A stretch of DNA of 64,000 nt from Myxococcales bacterium (GTDB lineage Bacteria; Myxococcota_A; Polyangia; Haliangiales; Haliangiaceae), in NCBI GenBank assembly GCA_016717005.1, contig JADJUF010000041.1:124001-188000 (forward strand), in the 5' to 3' direction. Both the position numbers and the translations under genes were made by a program. Below are positions 10,831-18,547 of the stretch, one piece after another; position 1 is the first letter of the stretch; each line of letters opens with the position of its first letter. The notes below the pieces were generated by a model. The model worked only from the letters and a program-made list of their open reading frames with translations. It was not told the origin of the DNA and ran no database searches.

Positions 10831-11002
10831 ACACCGACCGGCTTGAATGCCGTCGCGAGACGCGGACGTGCGAGGCAGATCCGGGCGCACGCCCGAAGCG
10901 CAGCGGGGAGCGTAGGGACCTACGTGACGAGCGCGCATCGGACGTACGCCCGGAGGTGCCCGCAAGGTCGCCTCGCAGCAGGCACTTCAAACCGGTCGGT
11001 GT
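10831..11002. repeat. MITE-like palindromic element, copy 1
   Basis: A 172-base intergenic segment bounded by inverted ends. The left end reads ACACCGACCGGCTTGAATGC (10831-10850), and the right end at 10981-11002 is its near-perfect reverse complement (TTCAAACCGGTCGGTGT at its outer side). The right end is followed by CTAG. The interior is palindrome-rich and contains no reading frame that I trust. A shorter relative lies at 21185-21242. It could be a non-autonomous transposable element or a REP/BIME-type repeat; the transposase that moves it is not in view. Confidence 0.6.
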
Positions 11003-11028
11003 TCTAGCGACGGGTGTAGACTCGCGGC

Positions 11029-11865
11029 ATGCGCAGCCAGCTCGGGTTCCTGATGATCGGTGTCCTGGCGGCGTGCGGCGCGGTGGAGAGCTCGGTCGAC
11101 GCGCCGCCCGGCCCGATCGACGCCCCGTCCGACGACGGCGGCGCCATCGACGCGCCGCTCATCGACGCGCCGCTCATCGACGCGCCCGCGGGCCCGATGC
11201 CGGTGCTCTACTGGTCGCTCGACAACAACGTCGACAACACCGGCGCCCTCGCCGGCTACGCGCTGACGACGCCGGCCGGCATCGGCTACGGCGCCGGCAA
11301 GTTCGGCCAGGCCGCCGCGTTCGGCGCGGGCCAGTACTCGTACGTCGACGGCATGCGCACGTCGCTCGACACCTACGCCAAGGTCACGATCGGCTTCTGG
11401 CTGCGCGAGCCCGGCACCGCGCAGGGCTCGGCCTTCCTCGACTGCAACAACCGCGCGACGTCGCCCTACGGCGGCGTGCAGCTGGGCCTGACCGGCCCGG
11501 ACGTCAGCCTGTGCGTCTCGACCACGAGCAACTCGTACCTGAGCGGCGGCTGCGCCGGCTTCACCGCGCCGAGCGCCAACACCTGGCACCACTGGCTCCT
11601 GCGCTACGACGGCGTCGGCACGGCCGCCGGCCAGGGTGGCCCGACCCAGATCTACATCGACGACGTGCTCGTCCACACCCGCGCCAACGACACGGCGAAC
11701 AACCCGGTGTTCAACACCACCGGCACGCCGGATCGCCTGTACCTCGGCCTGACCAACGCCAGCCTGGACGACGTGCGCATCTACAACCAGGTCTTCTCGC
11801 CGGCCGATCAGTGCACCTACGTCGTGCGCGGCACCTGGAGCGGCACCAGCTGCGTCCTGCCCTGA
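11029..11865 (+). CDS. LamG/concanavalin-like lipoprotein
   Basis: 278 residues, start ATG at 11029. The signal MRSQLGFLMIGVLAAC ends at a lipobox Cys. A linker with repeated IDAP units (about residues 30-53) is typical of myxobacterial surface lipoproteins. The rest matches the LamG-like beta-sandwich layout: VLYWSLDNNVDNTGALAGYA at the start, KFGQAAAFGAGQYSYVDG, IGFWLREPG, NTWHHWLLRYDGVG, QIYIDDVLV and a final SLDDVRIYNQVFSPADQ. Such domains bind sugars or proteins outside the cell. It probably shares a transcript with the next gene, which starts 8 bases after the stop. Confidence 0.8.
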   Translation: MRSQLGFLMIGVLAACGAVESSVDAPPGPIDAPSDDGGAIDAPLIDAPLIDAPAGPMPVLYWSLDNNVDNTGALAGYALTTPAGIGYGAGKFGQAAAFGAGQYSYVDGMRTSLDTYAKVTIGFWLREPGTAQGSAFLDCNNRATSPYGGVQLGLTGPDVSLCVSTTSNSYLSGGCAGFTAPSANTWHHWLLRYDGVGTAAGQGGPTQIYIDDVLVHTRANDTANNPVFNTTGTPDRLYLGLTNASLDDVRIYNQVFSPADQCTYVVRGTWSGTSCVLP

Positions 11866-11873
11866 GGATCGCC

Positions 11874-13226
11874 ATGGCCCGCGCGTCGCGAACCACGCCG
11901 CCGCGGATGCTCGGCGTGGCGATCGCGCTCGCCGTGGCCAGCTGCGGCGAGCTGGTCGCGCCGCCGGTGACCGCCGTCGCCGTCGCCCCGGCGAGCGCGC
12001 ACCTCATCCCCGGCGAGACGGCGCAGCTCGTCGCCGAGCTCCGCGTCGACGGCGACGTCGTCGTGACCGATCGCGCGGTCACCTGGGCGACCAGCGATCC
12101 GGGCGTCGCCACGGTCTCGGCGACCGGGCTGGTCGTGGCGGTGGCGCCCGGCGCGGCGGCGACGATCACCGCCACCAGCGAGGGGCAGGCCGGCGTGGCG
12201 ACGGTGGTCGTGACCGGCCCGGTCGCGACCGTGACGGTGGGCCCGGCGCTGGCGCCGGTCATCGTCGGGGCGTCGGCGCAGCTCACCGCCGAGCTGCGCG
12301 ACGCGGCCGGCGCGCTGGTCCTGGGCCGCCCGATCACCTGGGCCGCCAGCGACCCTGCGATCGCGGCGGTGGCGGCGGACGGCGTGATGACCGCACAGGC
12401 GGTCGGCGGACCGGTGACGATCACCGCGACCGCCGATGGCCACCGCGGCGAGGTCAGCGTCACCACCGTCGCCGGCATCATCACCGGCATCGCGGACATC
12501 CGCGGCTTCCTCGAGGGCTGCCCGACCAGCGATCCGGCCTTCGCCACGATCCAGGCCGACTTCCAGCTGCGCGAGAACGGCGTGCGCTTGACCGCCCCGA
12601 TCGCCTGCCGCGAGCCGTTCTCGGCGGTGCCGATCGCCGAGCTCACCGACGAGCTCATCGCGTACCAGGTCCTGCGGATCGCGTACTACATGAGCCGCGG
12701 CACCGAGGGTCGGCTGCCGTGGACGACGCGCGCGCTCTACGACTGGATGAAGGCGAGCATCGGCGGCATCAACCTCAAGACCGCGCCCGGCCAGCTCTAC
12801 TGCTGCGATCTGATCGACGGCGAGCGCTACTTCTCGATGTCGCGACTCGACGACTTCCAGCGCAACCAGAAGCGCGCCTGGCCCGGCCTGGCGTCGAGCC
12901 TCGACTTCTTCCTCCACGAGATCCGCCACACCGACGGGCCCGGCCACGTCACCGGCTGCCCGGCGTTCCCGGCGCCGACCGATCCGCCCGGCTGCGACGC
13001 GACCTACGACCTCGCCTACCTCGGCTCGTACGGCGTCCAGTACTGGCTCAACGCTGGCTGGGCGACGGGCTCGCTCCACATCGGCCTCGGCTGCGCCCCG
13101 CCGGCGACCGCCACGCCCTACCTCGCCGCCCACGTCGCCGCGGCCAACGACTTCCGCACCCGCTTCGTCACCGGCGCGCCGCCGGCGGTCACCGCCGCCC
13201 TCCACTACGGCGGCCCGTGTCCGTGA
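11874..13226 (+). CDS. Big2-domain lipoprotein with HExxH motif
   Basis: 450 residues from the ATG at 11874; GAGGAT just upstream serves as ribosome site and overlaps the end of the LamG gene. A signal ends in AVASC. Two bacterial Ig-like (Big2) domains follow, each with the pattern WATSDPGVATVSATGLV or WAASDPAIAAVAADGVM and a GTITATS-like end (about residues 30-200). The C-terminal ~240 residues hold HEIRHTDG (H348, E349, H352), which reads as a zinc-peptidase motif, plus several Cys. I did not find a certain third ligand. Its location should be cell surface, paired with the LamG lipoprotein. Protease activity is an inference. Confidence 0.75.
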   Translation: MARASRTTPPRMLGVAIALAVASCGELVAPPVTAVAVAPASAHLIPGETAQLVAELRVDGDVVVTDRAVTWATSDPGVATVSATGLVVAVAPGAAATITATSEGQAGVATVVVTGPVATVTVGPALAPVIVGASAQLTAELRDAAGALVLGRPITWAASDPAIAAVAADGVMTAQAVGGPVTITATADGHRGEVSVTTVAGIITGIADIRGFLEGCPTSDPAFATIQADFQLRENGVRLTAPIACREPFSAVPIAELTDELIAYQVLRIAYYMSRGTEGRLPWTTRALYDWMKASIGGINLKTAPGQLYCCDLIDGERYFSMSRLDDFQRNQKRAWPGLASSLDFFLHEIRHTDGPGHVTGCPAFPAPTDPPGCDATYDLAYLGSYGVQYWLNAGWATGSLHIGLGCAPPATATPYLAAHVAAANDFRTRFVTGAPPAVTAALHYGGPCP

Positions 13227-13328
13227 TCAGCGGCGGGCGATCTGCCGATCCCCTGGGGCGCGGCTCGCGGCGCGGGCCCCGACGCTGACGTCGACGGCGC
13301 GCGCCGACCGATCGGCGGTGGCGAGGCC

Positions 13329-14255
13329 TCACTCCTCCGGCTGCACGACGGTGAGCAGGCCGGTCTCGCGCGCCTCGTAGCCGGGCAAGGTCGCGACGAG
13401 CTGGCGGAGCCAGTCGGACTTGACCATCTCGAAGAAGGCCTGCGTCGCTCGGTGGTAGAACGCCTCGTCGGTGGTGACGAGGTCGTAGCGCTCCCAGGCC
13501 AGCGGGATGAAGTCGAGGCCGAAGCTGAGCGACGGCGCGAGCGTGCCGATGCCCGCGTCGGCGCGCCCCTCCGCCACGGCGGTCGCGACCTCGAGGTGCG
13601 TCGCGAGCGCCATCTCGCTGCCGGCCAGGCGCCGCTTGCCGAGCTTGAGCTCGCGGAGCAGGTGGTCCTGCAACAGGCGCACGCCCGAGCCGACCTCGCG
13701 GCTCGCGAGCCGCAGGCGGAGCCGGACCACGTCCGCGAGCCCCGCGACCCGGCGAGGATTGCCACGCGGCACCATCAAGCCCACGTGGCGGTAGGCCAGG
13801 GTCACCAGCAACGCCCGGGCGCCATCGAACGCCGCCGCGACCTGCGGGCGGTTGTACTCGCCGCTGGCCGGGTCGAGCAGGTGGACCCCGGCGACGTGGG
13901 CGCGCCGCTCGCGCACGGCGGCGATGCCGGCGACCGAGTTCATCGCGGCGGAGGTCACGAGCAAGGCCGGGTGGCGGCGATTGAACTCGCGCTGGATGAC
14001 CTGGAGCAGCAGGTCATCGGCGCCGACGATGATCAGGTGGTTCGGCTCGGCGGTGCGGATCGTGACCTCGGCCCCGGCCTGTCCCTGCTTGAGCACCGCG
14101 CGCGACGACGCCTCGATCCAGTCCCGGACCAGGCGGCGCGAGAACACCCAGCGGCCGGTGATGCGCGTGCCGGGGAGGCGGCCCTGTCGGAGCAGCCGGT
14201 ACACCTGCTTCTCGTGGATCCCGAGGTAGGCGGCCACCTCGCGGCTCGTCAGCAT
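13329..14255 (-). CDS. HTH (excisionase-type) regulator with periplasmic-binding-like ligand domain
   Basis: 308 residues from the ATG at 14255. The N-terminus MLTSREVAAYLGIHEKQVYR is an HTH_17/MerR-like DNA-binding helix pair with a wing (GRLPGTRITGRWVFSRR). From about residue 70 a PBP-like domain related to molybdate-binding regulators follows: HLIIVGADDLLLQVIQREFN, VAGVHLLDPASGEYN, GLMVPRGNPRRVAGL and EVATAVAEGRADAGIGT. Such proteins sense an oxyanion or small ligand and switch neighbouring transporter genes. It is divergent from an ArsB/NhaD-type permease with only 108 bases between the starts, and two palindromes lie in that gap. The permease is therefore its likely target. Confidence 0.85.
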   Translation of the reverse strand: MLTSREVAAYLGIHEKQVYRLLRQGRLPGTRITGRWVFSRRLVRDWIEASSRAVLKQGQAGAEVTIRTAEPNHLIIVGADDLLLQVIQREFNRRHPALLVTSAAMNSVAGIAAVRERRAHVAGVHLLDPASGEYNRPQVAAAFDGARALLVTLAYRHVGLMVPRGNPRRVAGLADVVRLRLRLASREVGSGVRLLQDHLLRELKLGKRRLAGSEMALATHLEVATAVAEGRADAGIGTLAPSLSFGLDFIPLAWERYDLVTTDEAFYHRATQAFFEMVKSDWLRQLVATLPGYEARETGLLTVVQPEE

Positions 14256-14275
14256 GTCGCCCGGCACCTGGCGAA

Positions 14276-14318
14276 GGTAACTGAAAGTTACCAGAAGTGC
14301 TTGGAAGGAACATTTCCT
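14276..14318. promoter_or_regulatory. two palindromes, putative operators of the divergent regulator/permease pair
   Basis: Between the divergent genes lies a perfect inverted repeat GGTAACT-GAA-AGTTACC at 14276-14292, and 14 bases further a second one, AGGAA-CAT-TTCCT, at 14306-14318. The stretch is clearly richer in A/T than its surroundings. The first palindrome ends about 20 bases from the regulator start and the second about 45 bases from the permease start. They fit sites for a dimeric HTH regulator; binding is an inference. Confidence 0.6.
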
Positions 14319-14363
14319 GGGCGCGGATGTACGCCGCCGCGGCCGGCGGTCGATGCTGGCTCG

Positions 14364-15638
14364 GTGGACGGCTCCCTGCTGATCGCGTGCGCCACGCTCG
14401 GCTTGACGGTCGGGCTCGCGGTGTTCCGCCCGACGGTCCGGGCGGTCCAGTTCTCGCCGGGGCGCGCCGCCGTCCTGGGCGTGGTGATCCTGCTCGCGGC
14501 CCGCCTGCTGAGCCCGACCGACCTGGTCACGGCGGCCAAGCTCCAGTGGCGCCCGTTGCTCGCGCTGACCTGCATCATGGTCATGACCGGCGTGGTCCAG
14601 GAGGTCGGCGCGTTCGAGCGGCTCGCCGCGGCGATCGAACGGCGCGCGCGATCGCGCAGCGCCGTCCACACGTTCACGGTCGTGTTCGTCGTCAGCGTCA
14701 TCACGCCGTCGCTGCTCAACAACGACGCCGCCATCCTGATCCTCACGCCGCTCGTCGTGGCGCTGACCCGCCGGCTCTACCCGGGCCAGCCCCGCGTCAC
14801 GATCGCCTTCGCGTTCGCGGTGTTCCTCGCGCCGGGGGTCGCCCCCTTCATCGTGTCGAACCCGATGAACATGATCGTGGCCGAGTTCTCGGGCCTCGAC
14901 TTCAACTCGTACGCGGCCGTGATGCTGCCGCTGTCGATCGCCGGCGCCGTGCTGACGTACCTGGTCCTGCGGCTGGTGTTCCGGAACCTGCTGCGCTCCA
15001 CGCAGCCGGCCGCCGCGGGGATCGTGACGACGATCCACCGGCACGGGGCCGAGCGCCCCGCCGTCGCCCTGCTGGTGGCGGTGTTCCTCGCGTACCCGAT
15101 CGGCGCGGCGCTGGGCGGCGAGATCTGGTTCGTCGCGGTCGCGGGCGCGTGCGGGTCGCTCGTCCTCGCGCGCGTGTACCGCGTCGCGCCGGTGCGCAAG
15201 GTCGCGGGCCACGTGTCGCTCGACATCCTCGCCTTCCTCTGGGGCATCTTCCTCGTCGTCCAGGGGCTCCGCCACGTCGGCGCGGTGGCGTGGCTCCAGA
15301 CGATCTATGGCGGCACGCCCACGGGCAGCGGCGCGCACCTCGCGACGATCGGCGCGGTCTCCGCGGTCGGCTCCGCGCTCATCGACAACCACCCGATGTC
15401 GATCCTGAACATGATGGCGATCGACCAGGCCGCGGGCCCGAAGCCGCTGCTCGCGGCCCTGGTCGGCGGCGACATCGGCCCCCGGCTGCTCCCGATCGGC
15501 TCGCTCGCGGGCTTGCTGTGGCTCGATCTGCTGCGCCGGAGCGGCGTCCAGATCGGCATCGGGCGCTTCCTCCGCCTCGGCACCGTCGTCTTGATCCCGA
15601 CGCTGGCGCTCTCGCTGCTGCTGCTGTGGGCGCTGTAG
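14364..15638 (+). CDS. ArsB/NhaD-family anion permease
   Basis: 424 residues from a GTG at 14364. About eleven hydrophobic helices are visible. Family features of the ion transporter superfamily are present: VVSVITPSLLNNDAAILILT in the first half, FLAPGVAPFIVSNPMNMIVA, and the matching re-entrant half-site SAVGSALIDNHPMSILNMM in the second half. These proteins export arsenite or move sodium, silicate, sulfate or organic anions. The adjacent regulator with a molybdate-like domain suggests an oxyanion, but the substrate is not determined. No arsenic genes are nearby. It is monocistronic on the plus strand. Confidence 0.85.
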   Translation: MDGSLLIACATLGLTVGLAVFRPTVRAVQFSPGRAAVLGVVILLAARLLSPTDLVTAAKLQWRPLLALTCIMVMTGVVQEVGAFERLAAAIERRARSRSAVHTFTVVFVVSVITPSLLNNDAAILILTPLVVALTRRLYPGQPRVTIAFAFAVFLAPGVAPFIVSNPMNMIVAEFSGLDFNSYAAVMLPLSIAGAVLTYLVLRLVFRNLLRSTQPAAAGIVTTIHRHGAERPAVALLVAVFLAYPIGAALGGEIWFVAVAGACGSLVLARVYRVAPVRKVAGHVSLDILAFLWGIFLVVQGLRHVGAVAWLQTIYGGTPTGSGAHLATIGAVSAVGSALIDNHPMSILNMMAIDQAAGPKPLLAALVGGDIGPRLLPIGSLAGLLWLDLLRRSGVQIGIGRFLRLGTVVLIPTLALSLLLLWAL

Positions 15639-15639
15639 C

Positions 15640-15946
15640 CGCGCGGGCCGCGCGACGCGGGCGCAGGGCCCCAGCGCTCGGGGCGCGGCGAGCCGCGGGC
15701 CGAGCCCGCGCCCTGGCCTGGGCGCGGGCCCCCCAGGGGGCTGACCGGACCGGGTGCTGACCGGACCGCTGCTGACCGGACCGGGGGTACGGCGGCGATA
15801 CGGCGGCGTGGCACCGCCGACGGCGGTGGCGGACGGCGCGGCGCGCGCGGCGCCGGGTGCGGTGCGGGCGCGATCGGGGGCGTTTTCGGCCACGCCGCGA
15901 CGGCGCGTGCGGCGTGCACGCGCTGGGGGACGGCTCGGGGCTGGCG
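15640..15946. other. intergenic region rich in short repeats between permease and transposase
   Basis: This holds a possible weak terminator hairpin (GCCCC at 15668-15672 against GGGGC at 15680-15684, no T-run), a REP-like palindrome at 15706-15739, and three direct copies of CTGACCGGACCG at 15741, 15757 and 15772. No credible reading frame was seen. Confidence 0.5.
15706..15739. repeat. REP-like palindrome, copy A
   Basis: A 34-base sequence that occurs identically at 18385-18418. Its first part forms a perfect hairpin CCGCGCCC-TGGCCT-GGGCGCGG, followed by a C-run/G-run palindrome (CCCCCCAGGGG). It lies 207 bases beyond the 3' end of a REP-associated-type transposase gene; copy B lies 1.5 kb beyond that gene's 5' end. 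The arrangement suggests a REP element mobilised by that enzyme. Confidence 0.6.
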
Positions 15947-16837
15947 TCAGGCGGCGGCGACGCTGATCGACGCGAAGCGGGCGAGCCAGTAGGTGCCGGC
16001 GGGGAAGATGGCGGGGCGGCCGGCGAGCCAGCGGAGGCGGGCGTCGCGGTAGGCCTCGCGGAAGGCGCGGATGGCCTTCAGCGCGGCGACGCGGCGCGCG
16101 GTGTCGCGGGCGGCGACCAGGGGGCGCAGGCGGTGGCGCGGCGCGGGGGTGTCGGGGCTGTCGTGCCACGACTGGCGGAGGATGGCGCGGCGGCCGAGGA
16201 CGCGGGCGCCGGTGCGCCGGCGCTCGGCGGCGGCCGCCTCCTCGACGGCGGCGACGCGCTCGCGCAGCTCGCGCCGGACCACGTCGGGGTCGCCGAGCTC
16301 GGGCGGGATCGTGAGCGTGAGCGTCACGACCTCGGGCAGGTCGCCGTCGGCGCTGAAGAAGTGCCGCGGCCGGTGGACCGTGAGCGTGCGCCCGCTCAAC
16401 AGCGCGCCCAGGCCGTTGACGCCGGGCCACTGGTGGACCCGCTCGACCAGGCCGTCCTTGACGGGGTTGGTCGCGGCGTAGACCAGCTTGTCCATGACGT
16501 CGGCGGGGTCGACCAGCTCGACGGTGCACGGCGCCTCGGCCGACCAGAAGTTCTCCGCCCGACCCAGCAGCGCGTTCATCGCCCGCGCCATCAGCATGTG
16601 GAAGTACGCGCGGAACTCGACCTCGCGGCCGTGGCGGTCGTACGTGATGTCGTGGTGATGGTTCGACATCACCGACGGCAAGATCATCTCGAGGCCGAAG
16701 CGCTCGACCGCGACCGCCAGGCAGTACAGGTACGTCTGGTTGGTCCCGGGGCTCGGCCGCAACAGGAACTGACGCTGCACGCAGCGCCGGTTCACCATCA
16801 GGAACCGTCCGGGCCGGACCGGGCGCGGCAGCGACAT
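15947..16837 (-). CDS. IS200-like / REP-associated (Y1, HUH) transposase
   Basis: 296 residues from the ATG at 16837. The N-terminal third matches the Y1 transposase layout: YLYCLAVAVERFGLEMILPS leads into VMSNHHHDITYDRHG, where H60 and H62 form the HUH metal site. Y78, in the following helix, is the only obvious candidate for the catalytic tyrosine, which I cannot place with certainty. A long Arg/Glu-rich C-terminal extension (about residues 150-296) resembles the host-type RAYT proteins rather than compact IS200 TnpA. No IS ends flank it. A pair of identical REP-like palindromes brackets the locus. It is probably a domesticated single-strand transposase acting on REP repeats. Confidence 0.75.
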   Translation of the reverse strand: MSLPRPVRPGRFLMVNRRCVQRQFLLRPSPGTNQTYLYCLAVAVERFGLEMILPSVMSNHHHDITYDRHGREVEFRAYFHMLMARAMNALLGRAENFWSAEAPCTVELVDPADVMDKLVYAATNPVKDGLVERVHQWPGVNGLGALLSGRTLTVHRPRHFFSADGDLPEVVTLTLTIPPELGDPDVVRRELRERVAAVEEAAAAERRRTGARVLGRRAILRQSWHDSPDTPAPRHRLRPLVAARDTARRVAALKAIRAFREAYRDARLRWLAGRPAIFPAGTYWLARFASISVAAA

Positions 16838-16927
16838 CGGGACCGCGCAAGAGCAAGCCGCTTGCCAGCGCTATCCCCGCGATCCGACAGCGACCCACCG
16901 TCCGGCCGCGTCCGACGTCCGGCCGTC

Positions 16928-16944
16928 TGTCCGGAAGCCGGACA
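16928..16944. promoter_or_regulatory. TGTCCGG palindrome in divergent promoter region
   Basis: A perfect inverted repeat TGTCCGG-AAG-CCGGACA lies between the divergent transposase gene and the beta-propeller lipoprotein gene, 84 bases before the start of the latter. The same palindrome with a TAA spacer lies at 39501-39517, 79 bases before another exported protein gene. Further TCCGG half-sites surround both. It is a putative operator, or else a REP-type repeat. Confidence 0.45.
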
Positions 16945-17028
16945 ATTCCGGACGGGCCCTTTCCAGACCGCCCACGCGAGCGTCACGCGGACCACCGCGC
17001 GCGTGCGGCCCTCGGCTATCATGACGGG

Positions 17029-17841
17029 GTGAGGTCTGCCCCCGCCCCGTGGACGTGCGCGCTCGGCGTCGCCGTCGTGGGTGCGGCTTGCCAGGCCACC
17101 GCGCCGCCGGTCCCGGCGCGCAGTCCGCGCGCGGTCGCGCCCGCGTTCCCCGAGGCCTGTCGGGTCACGCCCGGCGACGAGGGCCAGGCGCCGTGGCACT
17201 GGCGCGCCGGCGTGCGCTGTCTGGCGGCCCGGACCGTCGACGGCGGCCTGGTCGTGCTCGACTGGGCCCACCACGACCTGCGTCGCGTCGACGGCCGCGG
17301 CCGGGAGGTGTGGCGGGTGTCGTACGCCGGCGACGACGGGGCGACGTGCGGCGCGCCGGCGGGCCTCGCGGTCGGGTACGACGGCGCGGTGGCGCTGGCG
17401 TGCGGCTACTCGATGCTCGCCTTCGCGCCGGACGGAAGCCGGCGCTGGCAGCGCTGGCCGGGCGGCGACACGTCGGTGGGCGGGCCCGTGATCGGTCCGG
17501 ATGGCACCATCTACGTGCTCGCGGGCGGGACGGTGCACGCCCTCGACCGGGACGGCGCGGTGCGATGGGGCGCGGGCCCGGGCCCCGGTCGCTCGGCCAG
17601 CCAGCTGGGCGTGACCGTCGACGGCCAGCTCGCGTTCGAGACCACGGCCGCCCCCTGGTTCGGGGACGACGGCACGACCTACCACCCCGACGACGATCCC
17701 GAGTTGATGATCGTCGGGCTCGACGGTCGAGTCCTGGCGCAGCGGCCCCGGACCGGCGCGAGCGCGGCGGCCTGGCCGGCGTGGGTCCCGGTGGTGGACG
17801 AGGGCGGCGGCCGGATCCCTTGGGTGGAGCGGGCCCGGTAG
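17029..17841 (+). CDS. PQQ-like beta-propeller lipoprotein
   Basis: 270 residues from a GTG at 17029. The signal ends in VAVVGAAC. The body has repeated blades: GGLVVLDWAHHDLRRVDGRG, GREVWRVSYAGDDGATCG, MLAFAPDGSRRWQRWPGGD, GPVIGPDGTIYVLAGGTVHA, LDRDGAVRWG and LMIVGLDGRVLAQRP, as in PQQ/BamB-like propellers. It is exported and probably a scaffold rather than an enzyme. It ends early for a full propeller (four to five blades visible), and a broken reading frame follows downstream, so it may itself be shortened. It is divergent from the transposase. Confidence 0.65.
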   Translation: MRSAPAPWTCALGVAVVGAACQATAPPVPARSPRAVAPAFPEACRVTPGDEGQAPWHWRAGVRCLAARTVDGGLVVLDWAHHDLRRVDGRGREVWRVSYAGDDGATCGAPAGLAVGYDGAVALACGYSMLAFAPDGSRRWQRWPGGDTSVGGPVIGPDGTIYVLAGGTVHALDRDGAVRWGAGPGPGRSASQLGVTVDGQLAFETTAAPWFGDDGTTYHPDDDPELMIVGLDGRVLAQRPRTGASAAAWPAWVPVVDEGGGRIPWVERAR

Positions 17842-17890
17842 CTGAACGGCGCGGCGCAGCACACGACCGCTCCGCTCGATCGCACGGCAC

Positions 17891-18415
17891 CGTCGGCCCA
17901 CGCCCGACCTGCTCACGTTCGGCAGCCTGGACTGGGCGACGATCTTCCTGGTCTGGAACGCGGCCGGGGCGCGGTTGCTCCGGTGTGACGAGGAAGGCAA
18001 CGTGACGGGGCAAGGCACGCTCGAAGGGTTCGTGGCCGAAGGCATCGAGACGCTGCTGCGCGAGACGCCGGCGTCCGATGCGGAACGGCGCGACGCGACC
18101 CGGGTGCTGGACGCCTATCGCGAGCACGTCGCCGCGTGGATGGAGCGGCTGGCGGGCCGCGGCGCGGCGGGCCGTGACGCGGCGGCTCACGCCCGGGCCG
18201 CGATGGAGACGCTCGACCTCGACCGCGCCGATGCCGAGGCGGCGTCTGACGAGCTCGGCGCGACCGAGGCTCGCCTCGCCGAGCGAGCCGCCCAGCTCGA
18301 CCTCGCCCGGTCACGGTCGCGGCGAGCGCTGGACGTGCTCGACGGCGAGCGACGCTGGCGCCAGCGCTCCGACCGCTTGCTCCGCCGCGCCCTGGCCTGG
18401 GCGCGGGCCCCCCAG
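17891..18415 (+). pseudogene. 5'-truncated coding remnant of unknown family
   Basis: An open frame without a plausible start reads LLTFGSLDWATIFLVWNAAG (from about 17909), continues with an Asp/Glu-containing segment (RLLRCDEEGNVTGQG), then a long Ala/Arg/Glu-rich helical region up to about 18380. There it runs into the REP-like repeat copy B and loses coding character. Composition and amphipathic pattern suggest a real protein C-terminus whose 5' part was lost. The first half is loosely reminiscent of SMI1/KNR4-type domains, which I cannot confirm. A TTG at 17975 could start a shorter product. Confidence 0.35.
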
Positions 18416-18418
18416 GGG
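18385..18418. repeat. REP-like palindrome, copy B
   Basis: Identical over 34 bases to 15706-15739, with the hairpin CCGCGCCC-TGGCCT-GGGCGCGG followed by the C-run/G-run palindrome. It interrupts the end of the coding remnant at 17891-18415, consistent with insertion into a gene that then decayed. Confidence 0.6.
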
Positions 18419-18547
18419 TGCTGCCCACGGTCGTCAACCTGGGCGCGCCGACGGAGAACGTCGGTTCACGGGCCGGCGGAACCTGCTGAGTCCTCGAAGA
18501 TCGCATGCAACTTCCGGCTGGCTCGGCTCTTGAAGTTGGGACGGTCC

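Noticed and set aside
13329..16898. Very long minus-strand open frame spanning regulator, permease antisense and transposase antisense
   Set aside because: Only the first 308 residues from the ATG at 14255 have coding character; the rest is Arg/Asp/Gly-rich antisense translation of the permease, an effect of high G+C.
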